DNA of 10,935 bases, taken from the NCBI GenBank assembly GCA_035293045.1, contig DATDOY010000268.1, forward strand, positions 1-10,935, given 5' to 3'. The notes under the pieces were generated by a model. That model was not told where the DNA came from. It saw nothing but the letters and a program-made list of their open reading frames with translations, and did no database searches. This DNA is from DATDOY01 sp035293045. GTDB taxonomy: Bacteria; Actinomycetota; Acidimicrobiia; IMCC26256; JACPCJ01. Within the stretch, counting starts at the first letter, position 1; every line of letters begins with the position of its first letter. Positions 6,457-10,935 of this stretch are shown in pieces. A program made the translations under genes and the position numbers.

Positions 6457-8369
6457 GGCGTCTCGCTTTCGTCCTCGACCACGGCGTCGAAGGCGCTGAC
6501 CAGCCGGTCGACCGAGTCAAGTCTCGGCTCGGCCGCGGCGTCGGGCGCCTCCGCGTCGTCCCCCACGACGTCGGGAACTTCGTCGTCCTCGGGCAGATTC
6601 TCGCGCGCCGGGGTCGACGGCGACGCGGCGGTGCCCAGGAAACCCTGGTGCATCTCGACGCGCACCCGGAGGGGCCCGAGACCCATGGCGGCCCCGAGGA
6701 GCGACCCCACCTCGTCGACCGCCTGCTCGAGGCGGCCCCGTTGGTGCTCGATCGGGGTGGGGAGGCCCAGAACGATGGTCGCGCCGTCGACGGCGACGGG
6801 CTGCGCTTCGGTGGCCACCGCCTTCAGCATGCCCTTCATCCCCTCGAGGGCCTTGGGCCACGCCAGCACGACGTCGTCGAGATCGAGCGCCACGGCGTCG
6901 CTCGCCGCGGCCGGACTCGATTCGAGAGACGCCTCGGGCGCGGGCGCGCTCGGCGTCGGCTTCGCGGGGCGGGAGGCTGCGGGCGCGGTGGGGGTCGGCG
7001 TCTTGTTCGTTCCGCGGACGGCGCCGAGCGCGGGGCGGGCGGACGGAGGCTTCGGTTCGGGCGCGGCGGCGTCGACCACGGCGTCGGCGTCGGGCCCGCC
7101 GTCGACCGCTGCGGGTGAGGAGGCCGGTGCTGGCGCCGCCGCCGGAGTCTTCTTCGTCCGAGCCGGGGCGGGCAGGCTGGGTGCGGATGCGCCCGCCGGC
7201 GTCCCGCCGCCGCGGAGTTCGTCGAGGGCGCGCTCGAGGCGGTCGATGCGATCGGTCAGGACGTCGATCGACGATCCCGTCTCGCGCCGCGCCAGGCGCA
7301 CCAACGCCACCTCGAGGATGAGGCGCGGATCAGGAGCGCGCCGCATGTCGACAACGGCGGCGCCGAGCGTCTCGATCGCGCGGACGACCCGCTCGTAGCC
7401 GAGGGCCCGGCCCTGCTCCTCGAGGGCGGTCCGCTCGTCGTCGCTCACGTGGTCGAGGCGGGCTTTCCCCCGCGACGCGGCCGCCACGAAGACATCGCGG
7501 AGGTGGCGAAGCAGATCGTCGGCGATCTGTCGCGGGTCGGTCCCCTCTTCGAGCAGGTCGGCGAGCGCGCTGAGGACGAGTGCGGCGTCGTCGGCGCCAA
7601 GGGCCTCGACGATCCCGGCGCGCCGATCGAAAGGCGTGGCCTCGAAAAGGGTGCTGATGGTGTCGGCATCGAGCGCGCCGTTCCCCACGGCGAGCGCCTG
7701 GTCGAGCAGCGTCAGCGCGTCGCGCCCCGAACCCGCCCCGCGACGAGCGATGATCCGCAGGGTCTCCTCGTCGGTGTCGACGCCTTCTCGCTTGGCGATG
7801 TCGCCGAGCAGCTCGACGAGCCGCTCGACGGGGAGGAGCTGGAACTGGAAGTGCTGGGTGCGGGACCGGATCGTCGGCAGCACCTTCTCGGGCTCGGTGG
7901 TGGCGAGCACGAAGACGACGTGCGGGAGCGGTTCCTCGAGCGTCTTGAGGAGCGCATTCGACGCGCCCTTGGTGAGCATGTGGACCTCGTCGAGGATGTA
8001 CACCTTGCGCTTCCCCGGCACCGAGAGGTCGACGCTGCGGAGGAGGTCGCGCATCTCGTCGACGCCGCCGGCCGAGGCCGCGTCACGCTCCATCACCGTG
8101 GCCGACTCGCGGGCCCGGGCGATTTCGGCGCACGAATCGCAGACTCCGCACGGCTCGCCGTCGGCTTCGGGGTTGGTGCAGTTGAGCGCCATGGCGAGGA
8201 GCCGGGCGGTGGTGGTCTTGCCGGTGCCGCGGGGGCCGGAGAAGAGATAGGCGTGCCCGACGCGGTCCTCACGCACGGCGTTGAGGAGGGCCGAGGTGAC
8301 GTGCTCTTGTCCGATGACGTCGGCAAAGCGCTGGGGCCGGTGCTTGCGATACAGCGACTGGAAGCTCAT
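6453..8369 (-). CDS. dnaX: DNA polymerase III subunit tau (DnaX)
   Basis: A 638-residue clamp-loader ATPase subunit. It loads the sliding clamp and ties the replicative polymerase into the replisome. Domains: AAA+ ATPase about 1-220 with Walker A G-P-R-G-T-G-K-T (45-52), a zinc module (C64, C74, C77, C80), Walker B I-L-D-E-V-H (125-130), sensor 1 A-T-T-E-P (156-160), the S-R-T-Q-H-F arginine-finger motif (169-174) and sensor 2 G-S-G-R-D-A-L (213-219). A lid and collar follow to about 365. An Ala/Pro-rich linker (about 390-510) then leads to an acidic C-terminal tau-type region. The ATG at 8369 gives the canonical M-S-F-Q-S-L-Y-R-K-H-R-P start. I see no A-rich slippery heptamer of the E. coli type, so a gamma form by frameshifting is not indicated. 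The SRP RNA gene lies upstream, and ybaB overlaps the stop. Confidence 0.96.
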   Translation of the reverse strand: MSFQSLYRKHRPQRFADVIGQEHVTSALLNAVREDRVGHAYLFSGPRGTGKTTTARLLAMALNCTNPEADGEPCGVCDSCAEIARARESATVMERDAASAGGVDEMRDLLRSVDLSVPGKRKVYILDEVHMLTKGASNALLKTLEEPLPHVVFVLATTEPEKVLPTIRSRTQHFQFQLLPVERLVELLGDIAKREGVDTDEETLRIIARRGAGSGRDALTLLDQALAVGNGALDADTISTLFEATPFDRRAGIVEALGADDAALVLSALADLLEEGTDPRQIADDLLRHLRDVFVAAASRGKARLDHVSDDERTALEEQGRALGYERVVRAIETLGAAVVDMRRAPDPRLILEVALVRLARRETGSSIDVLTDRIDRLERALDELRGGGTPAGASAPSLPAPARTKKTPAAAPAPASSPAAVDGGPDADAVVDAAAPEPKPPSARPALGAVRGTNKTPTPTAPAASRPAKPTPSAPAPEASLESSPAAASDAVALDLDDVVLAWPKALEGMKGMLKAVATEAQPVAVDGATIVLGLPTPIEHQRGRLEQAVDEVGSLLGAAMGLGPLRVRVEMHQGFLGTAASPSTPARENLPEDDEVPDVVGDDAEAPDAAAEPRLDSVDRLVSAFDAVVEDESETP

Positions 8370-8413
8370 ACGCCCACGTCTCGCCTCGATCCGCGCCGTT
8401 GCCGTTTCTTCAC
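8366..8413 (-). CDS. Possible 15-residue basic leader ORF overlapping dnaX start
   Basis: GTG 8413 is preceded by AGGAG 4 nt upstream and opens a frame reading V-K-K-R-Q-R-R-G-S-R-R-D-V-G-V. It stops at TGA 8366-8368, which overlaps the dnaX ATG as ATGA. The arrangement would suit translational coupling to dnaX. The AGGAG and GTG lie inside the 17-bp repeat. The frame is very short, so it may be only a chance ORF. Evidence is spacing and overlap alone. Confidence 0.3.
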   Translation of the reverse strand: MKKRQRRGSRRDVGV

Positions 8414-8426
8414 CAGACTCCTAGCC
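8410..8426. repeat. 17-bp intergenic repeat, copy B
   Basis: Exact match to 4685-4701. On the minus strand it supplies an AGGAG and a GTG start 41-57 nt upstream of dnaX, between the SRP RNA gene and dnaX. Confidence 0.5.
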
Positions 8427-8454
8427 CCCCGCTCGAGATTGATGGCCGCCGGCT

Positions 8455-8550
8455 CGGGTCAGGCGTACCTGCGGCACACGAAACGGCCCGCTGAGAGCTG
8501 CTTCCTCCCGGACCTGACTCGGTTCACAGGGTTCCGTCGCACAGGACCCG
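8455..8550 (-). ncRNA. ffs: Signal recognition particle RNA, small bacterial (4.5S) type
   Basis: The minus strand carries the conserved SRP domain: GTCAGGTCCGGGAGGAAGCA at the apical loop that binds Ffh, with GTGTGCCGC and CGCCTGACCCG on the descending side. The base of the hairpin is CGGGTC paired with GACCCG, giving a core of 96 nt. The helix can continue outward, because GCCGCCGGC (8568-8560) pairs perfectly with GCCGGCGGC (8453-8445) and ATG/CAT closes it at 8574/8442. The transcript may therefore span about 8442-8574. A TAGCCT box at 8577-8582 is a possible -10. The position just upstream of dnaX, with tadA and tRNA-Ser nearby, matches the scr locus of Bacillus. Confidence 0.92.
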
Positions 8551-8576
8551 ACCGTCAGCGCCGGCGGCACCCATGG

Positions 8577-8582
8577 AGGCTA
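8577..8582 (-). promoter_or_regulatory. Candidate -10 box of the SRP RNA gene
   Basis: TAGCCT on the minus strand. Transcription would start near 8570, at the foot of the extended SRP helix. A weak TTCAGA with 19-bp spacing lies upstream. Confidence 0.3.
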
Positions 8583-8636
8583 CCAACATCGCGTTCGCCG
8601 CTCTGAAGGGCCGCTCTGGATGATCGACGCCGATAG

Positions 8637-8697
8637 GGCTCGTCGGTAATGTTCCCCTCGGAGAGGTGCGGGAGCGGCCGAACCGGCACGCTTGGAA
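8637..8697 (+). repeat. 61-bp direct repeat, copy 1: promoter plus 5' half of tRNA-Ser(GGA)
   Basis: This stretch is identical to 8741-8801 (offset 104 bp). It holds the TAATGT -10 box (8647-8652) and the first 38 nt of the tRNA-Ser (from 8660) as far as the anticodon loop. After 8697 the sequence diverges and no T arm or 3' acceptor strand follows, so it is a truncated tRNA copy. A TCGACG at 8624-8629, 17 bp upstream of the -10, gives this copy a better -35 than the intact gene has. Confidence 0.85.
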
Positions 8698-8731
8698 CGC
8701 GGCGTGGAGATGGGCGGGCAACCTCATCCGG
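8660..8731 (+). pseudogene. Truncated or degenerate tRNA-Ser copy
   Basis: The 5' acceptor strand, D arm and anticodon 5' stem match tRNA-Ser(GGA). CACGC (8687-8691) can still pair with a GCGTG (8702-8706), but around a 10-nt loop instead of 7. A GATG...CATC pair can make an enlarged variable arm. No TTC-type T loop and no complementary 3' acceptor strand exist, so it cannot form a normal tRNA. The right limit is approximate. Confidence 0.55.
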
Positions 8732-8740
8732 CGCAGAGAC

Positions 8741-8801
8741 GGCTCGTCGGTAATGTTCCCCTCGGAGAGGTGCGGGAGCGGCCGAACCGGCACGCTTGGA
8801 A
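8741..8801 (+). repeat. 61-bp direct repeat, copy 2, overlapping the intact tRNA-Ser(GGA)
   Basis: Identical to 8637-8697. It covers the -10 region and the 5' half of the intact tRNA up to the anticodon. Confidence 0.85.
8751..8756 (+). promoter_or_regulatory. -10 box of tRNA-Ser(GGA)
   Basis: TAATGT, 7 nt before the tRNA 5' end at 8764. The -35 position (about 8728-8733) is CCGGCG, a poor match, because the duplication replaced the region upstream. Confidence 0.45.
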
Positions 8802-8851
8802 AGCGTGTGAAGGGCAACCTTCCGGGGGTTCGAATCCCCCTCTCTCCGCCA
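8764..8851 (+). tRNA. tRNA-Ser (anticodon GGA)
   Basis: A class II tRNA. The acceptor GGAGAGG pairs with TCTCTCC (8841-8847; one G-T at the inner end). The anticodon stem is CACGC/GCGTG with loop TTGGAAA, and the anticodon GGA is at 8798-8800. The long variable arm GAAGGGCAACCTTC and T arm GGGGG-TTCGAAT-CCCCC are intact. G73 (8848) is the usual Ser discriminator, and CCA (8849-8851) is encoded. It decodes UCC/UCU. The convergent caspase-like gene ends 10 nt downstream. Confidence 0.97.
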
Positions 8852-8855
8852 ACGG

Positions 8856-8870
8856 GGCCGTCAGGCGGCC
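8856..8870. terminator. Weak hairpin between convergent tRNA-Ser(GGA) and caspase-like gene
   Basis: GGCCG-TCAGG-CGGCC forms a 5-bp stem over the caspase stop codon, just past the tRNA 3' end. There is no U tract. It may help terminate both transcripts. Confidence 0.25.
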
Positions 8871-9739
8871 GAAAGCACGAGCGGCTCGCCGAGTTGGTCG
8901 AACATGACCGGCAAGCGGATCGGGTAGTCCTTGCGCAGCGCGTCGGTGGCCCAGTTGAAAGCGTCCTGGATTGAGTTCGGCGCCGAACCCTGAAGGATGG
9001 CCCGGCGCAGCATGTACTCGACGAGGTAGGTGCGATCGAAGCGGTCGTTCTCGTAAGCGAGCGACCCCTCGGGTGACGCACCCGTAAGCAGGCGTCCCGG
9101 CGCCATGATGTCGTCGAACCCGCCGGCGAAGCACCCGGCCATGGCGACCCACTGCCGGCGCGCCTGCGTGCGGTCGAGCACGCCCTTGAGTTCGCCATCG
9201 GTCATGAGGCCGTCGTCGGCGAACACCATGGTCTCGTCGGTCTCTTCGCCGTCGCCGTCGGGGTCGCCGTGCACTTCGCGCACGTGGCCCGAGAAGAAGA
9301 ACACCGCGGTCGCCTTGGGCCCGGCGTTGGCGGCGAGCCAATCGAGCGCTCGGACGACGGCGTCGCGGGTCGCCGCTCCGTCGAGGAGGACCTGGCGGTG
9401 GTCGGCGGGCACGCCGTAGTGGTCGAGCGTGGCGGCCATGTCGAGCGCGTCGGCGACGCCCGCTCGCAGATCGCGGCCCGACCCGGGATAGTCGTCGATG
9501 CCGACCACGACCGCCCAGACGCCGGTGCGAGGGTCGGGAATCTCGACCGCCGGAGCGGTGCCCCGCGGGAGGTCCGCGCCGAACGACGCGTCGACCCGTG
9601 ACGCCTCCGCCCTCGACCCCATCACGCGCAGGGGCGCCTCGACCGCCGCGCTCAGGTGGATGGCGCCGCCGACAACCCCCGTCGTGAGGACGAGGAGGAT
9701 CAGCAGGCCGACCGTCCGACCGGCGCTTCGGATTGCCAC
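8861..9739 (-). CDS. Membrane-anchored caspase-like protease (peptidase C14 family)
   Basis: A 292-residue protein. Residues 8-31 form one hydrophobic segment, a membrane anchor or uncleaved signal, followed by a short spacer and a caspase-fold domain (about 74-235). The first strand is W-A-V-V-V-G-I-D-D-Y. The catalytic histidine is H152 in F-F-F-S-G-H and the cysteine is C203 in A-M-A-G-C-F-A-G-G-F-D-D, so the dyad is intact. D-P-D-G-D-G-E-E-T-D-E (159-169) after the histidine resembles an EF-hand-type acidic loop. Prokaryotic members are metacaspase-like and usually cleave after Arg/Lys; substrate is unknown here. The start is GTG 9739; a G-run lies about 8-13 nt upstream. No partner gene is adjacent. 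It sits between tRNA-Ser and tadA, divergent from tadA, and the catalytic domain probably faces outside. Confidence 0.85.
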   Translation of the reverse strand: MAIRSAGRTVGLLILLVLTTGVVGGAIHLSAAVEAPLRVMGSRAEASRVDASFGADLPRGTAPAVEIPDPRTGVWAVVVGIDDYPGSGRDLRAGVADALDMAATLDHYGVPADHRQVLLDGAATRDAVVRALDWLAANAGPKATAVFFFSGHVREVHGDPDGDGEETDETMVFADDGLMTDGELKGVLDRTQARRQWVAMAGCFAGGFDDIMAPGRLLTGASPEGSLAYENDRFDRTYLVEYMLRRAILQGSAPNSIQDAFNWATDALRKDYPIRLPVMFDQLGEPLVLSAA

Positions 9740-9934
9740 GCGTCGTGCCCCCCTGGAACGTCGATCCGGGCGTCCAGAGACCCGGGTCGTAGGGGGGTTC
9801 GCCCTCGCTCCCCCGTCCTCCTGCCTGCAGCCCGATCAACGTGGGCAGTGTCCGAAACGCGCACCCCGCCGGCGCTCGGCGCCCCATCCAGATCGCGCTC
9901 CGAAGCCCTTGGGGCCGGCCGGTACGCTCCGGTG
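9740..9934. other. Divergent intergenic region, caspase-like gene / tadA
   Basis: About 195 bp separate the two divergent starts. The tadA side ends in a TACGCT box with no SD. The caspase side carries a six-G run before its GTG. I see no other RNA or ORF that I would support here. Confidence 0.5.
9923..9928 (+). promoter_or_regulatory. Putative -10 box for leaderless tadA
   Basis: TACGCT ends 6 nt before GTG 9935, so transcription would begin on the start codon. No Shine-Dalgarno sequence is present. The -35 position is not conserved. Confidence 0.45.
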
Positions 9935-10408
9935 GTGACCGCCGAAGACTGGATGGACCTAGCGCTCGACGAAGCGCGGGCCGCCCTCGATCACGACGAC
10001 GTGCCGATCGGAGCGATCGTGGTCGCCCCCGGCGGCGGGGTGGTGGCGCGCCGCCACAACGAGCGAGAGAAGTCCGGCGACCCGACCGCGCACGCGGAAG
10101 TCCTCGCGCTCCGGGACGCGGCGGCGCAAGGGATGGACGGATGGCGCCTCGAGGGTCACACGCTCGTGGCCACCCTCGAGCCGTGTCCCATGTGCGCGGG
10201 TGCGGCGCTCCTCGCGCGGGTCGACACGGTCGTGTTCGCCGCCGCCGACCCCAAGGCCGGGGCCCTCGGCAGCCTGTACAACTTCGCCGCCGATCCGCGC
10301 CTGCGCCACGAGATGACCCTGATCAGCGGCGTGCGGGCCGAGGAGTCGGCGTCGCTTCTGCAGGACTTCTTCCGACAGCAGCGTTCCGCGGGCTCGCTCC
10401 TAGACTGA
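9935..10408 (+). CDS. tadA: tRNA-specific adenosine deaminase TadA
   Basis: A 157-residue zinc-dependent deaminase, normal length for TadA. It converts A34 to inosine in the anticodon of tRNA-Arg(ACG). Zinc ligands are H53 in T-A-H-A-E and C84/C87 in P-C-P-M-C, and E55 is the proton shuttle. D-V-P-I-G-A-I-V-V (22-30), H-N-E-R-E (41-45) and D-P-K-A-G-A (105-110) are further TadA-type motifs. The frame is open upstream, but GTG 9935 is chosen because it gives the family N-terminus and a TACGCT box sits 6 nt before it. GTG 9932 is in frame and cannot be excluded. The stop lies 5 nt before tRNA-Ser(CGA). A related cytosine or guanine deaminase is less likely given the motifs and location. Confidence 0.93.
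   Translation: MTAEDWMDLALDEARAALDHDDVPIGAIVVAPGGGVVARRHNEREKSGDPTAHAEVLALRDAAAQGMDGWRLEGHTLVATLEPCPMCAGAALLARVDTVVFAAADPKAGALGSLYNFAADPRLRHEMTLISGVRAEESASLLQDFFRQQRSAGSLLD
10401..10406 (+). promoter_or_regulatory. Candidate -10 box of tRNA-Ser(CGA) inside the tadA stop region
   Basis: TAGACT covers the last tadA codons and the first base of its stop, and ends 7 nt before the tRNA 5' end at 10414. No strong -35 was found, so co-transcription with tadA is also possible. Confidence 0.35.
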
Positions 10409-10413
10409 CGCCC

Positions 10414-10498
10414 GGAGGGATGCGAGAGCGGCCGAATCGGACGGTCTCGAAAACCGTTGTGGCGCAAGCCACCGTGGGTTCAAATCCCACTCCCTCCG
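10414..10498 (+). tRNA. tRNA-Ser (anticodon CGA)
   Basis: A class II tRNA. The acceptor GGAGGGA pairs fully with TCCCTCC (10491-10497). The anticodon stem is ACGGT/ACCGT with loop CTCGAAA, and the anticodon CGA is at 10448-10450. The long variable arm is TGTGGCGCAAGCCAC, and the T arm is GTGGG-TTCAAAT-CCCAC. G73 is at 10498. CCA is not encoded, unlike in the neighbouring tRNA-Ser(GGA). It decodes UCG. Confidence 0.97.
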
Positions 10499-10505
10499 CT
10501 CGGAA

Positions 10506-10523
10506 ACCCGCAGGTCAGCGGGT
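10506..10523 (+). terminator. Hairpin after tRNA-Ser(CGA), likely terminator
   Basis: ACCCGC-AGGTCA-GCGGGT is a perfect 6-bp stem with a 6-nt loop starting 8 nt after the tRNA. The U tract is absent (ATGTGG follows), as is common in GC-rich actinobacteria. Confidence 0.4.
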
Positions 10524-10935
10524 ATGTGGAGGGGCTGCCTACGGCGCGGCGGTGAGGAGTCCAGGGGCCTCGGGGCCGTCCTGGGGCCGTCGCAGGGCCG
10601 TGAGAGATTCACGGAACGCCGCGTCGAGGCGCCCCATCATGTCGTCGACATTCCCGCGATCGGCTTGACTGTTCGCGGAACTCCTACACACGTTACGGTC
10701 GATCTCGAGCAGCCGAGCCTGGGCGCCCCAGGCAAGGGGTGTCGCGGATGAGTCGCCCGCTCCAGTTTTGACAATCACATCGGGAAGGTCCGCAAAGCCG
10801 TTGGAGACGGCAACGAGGGTGGGCTAACGATCGTACGGAAACCGCAGCTCGGCCCGATGGGGAGGTCTATTGGAGGGCTTGCACGACCCCGCGGGCGGGC
10901 GTTGTGACCGCCCTGCACGCGGCGATCGGGGACCT
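10524..10935. other. Region without a convincing gene
   Basis: After the tRNA terminator-like hairpin, the remaining 412 bases contain the doubtful small ORF and a large imperfect hairpin at 10874-10914. The part from about 10660 to 10860 looks less GC-rich than the rest of the window. I found no transposase, integrase or further RNA gene. Confidence 0.5.
10539..10778 (-). CDS. Doubtful small ORF, no recognised family
   Basis: A 79-codon minus-strand frame from GTG 10778 to TAG 10539. Only the last third, from ATG 10640 (M-M-G-R-L-D-A-A-F-R-E-S-L-T-A-L), shows strong G/C preference at third positions and a helical pattern. The first two thirds have mixed codon use and may not be coding. No domain, signal peptide or SD site is recognised. 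It could be the tail of a decayed gene or noise. Confidence 0.2.
   Translation of the reverse strand: MIVKTGAGDSSATPLAWGAQARLLEIDRNVCRSSANSQADRGNVDDMMGRLDAAFRESLTALRRPQDGPEAPGLLTAAP

Noticed and set aside
6453..8369. Programmed ribosomal frameshift in dnaX producing a gamma subunit
   Set aside because: No A-rich slippery heptamer of the known type is visible in the frame.
7449..8606. Plus-strand open frame opposite dnaX
   Set aside because: It is antisense to the conserved AAA+ region of dnaX, runs over the SRP RNA gene, and has no recognisable domain.
8660..8745. A second complete tRNA-Ser upstream of tRNA-Ser(GGA)
   Set aside because: The 5' half is identical, but the anticodon loop is enlarged and no T arm or matching 3' acceptor strand exists, so it was kept only as a truncated copy.
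1..10935. CRISPR array, insertion sequence, phage or toxin-antitoxin module
   Set aside because: No regularly spaced repeats, terminal inverted repeats, transposase or integrase motifs, or paired small toxin/antitoxin genes were seen.

Overview
The window is a GC-rich bacterial chromosome segment, most likely from an actinobacterium. An Acidimicrobiia-like lineage would fit, but that is inference. The evidence is strong G/C bias at third codon positions, frequent GTG starts, several apparently leaderless genes with TANNNT -10 boxes 6-7 nt before the start, a RecR N-terminus of the actinobacterial x-Y/F-E-G-x-V-Q-D-L type, and a lipoprotein with a Thr-rich linker.

Left part (1-4641): a minus-strand series runs right to left as a frameshifted LuxR-type HTH gene, a cupredoxin-like lipoprotein, crotonyl-CoA carboxylase/reductase (ccr), a VOC-fold methylmalonyl/ethylmalonyl-CoA epimerase and a tandem SH3-like repeat protein that leaves the window. 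A thiolase (acetyl-CoA acetyltransferase) faces away from them on the plus strand. Thiolase, Ccr and epimerase are all enzymes of the ethylmalonyl-CoA pathway. Thiolase makes acetoacetyl-CoA, Ccr reductively carboxylates crotonyl-CoA, and the epimerase inverts ethylmalonyl-CoA and methylmalonyl-CoA.

Middle (4642-5500): a plus-strand SH3-RDD membrane protein whose N-terminal module is a paralogue of the repeats in the leftmost gene.

Right part (5511-10498): a housekeeping block. SRP 4.5S-type RNA, dnaX, ybaB/ebfC and recR are co-oriented on the minus strand. dnaX and ybaB overlap as GTGA, and recR begins 4 nt after ybaB, probably at a CTG codon. A tRNA-Ser(GGA), a membrane-anchored caspase-like (C14) protease, tadA and a tRNA-Ser(CGA) follow. 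The tRNA-Ser / tadA / SRP RNA / dnaX / ybaB / recR grouping is also known from Bacillus, so the caspase-like gene looks like a lineage-specific insertion in an old neighbourhood. Just before tRNA-Ser(GGA) lies a 61-bp partial duplication of its promoter and 5' half.

The last 437 bases hold no convincing gene: one terminator-like hairpin, one doubtful small ORF and one large imperfect hairpin.

I found no CRISPR array, insertion sequence, phage module or clear new multigene system. The most unusual items are the partial tRNA duplication, the frameshifted LuxR gene, the caspase with an EF-hand-like loop, and a 17-bp motif repeated in two intergenic regions.
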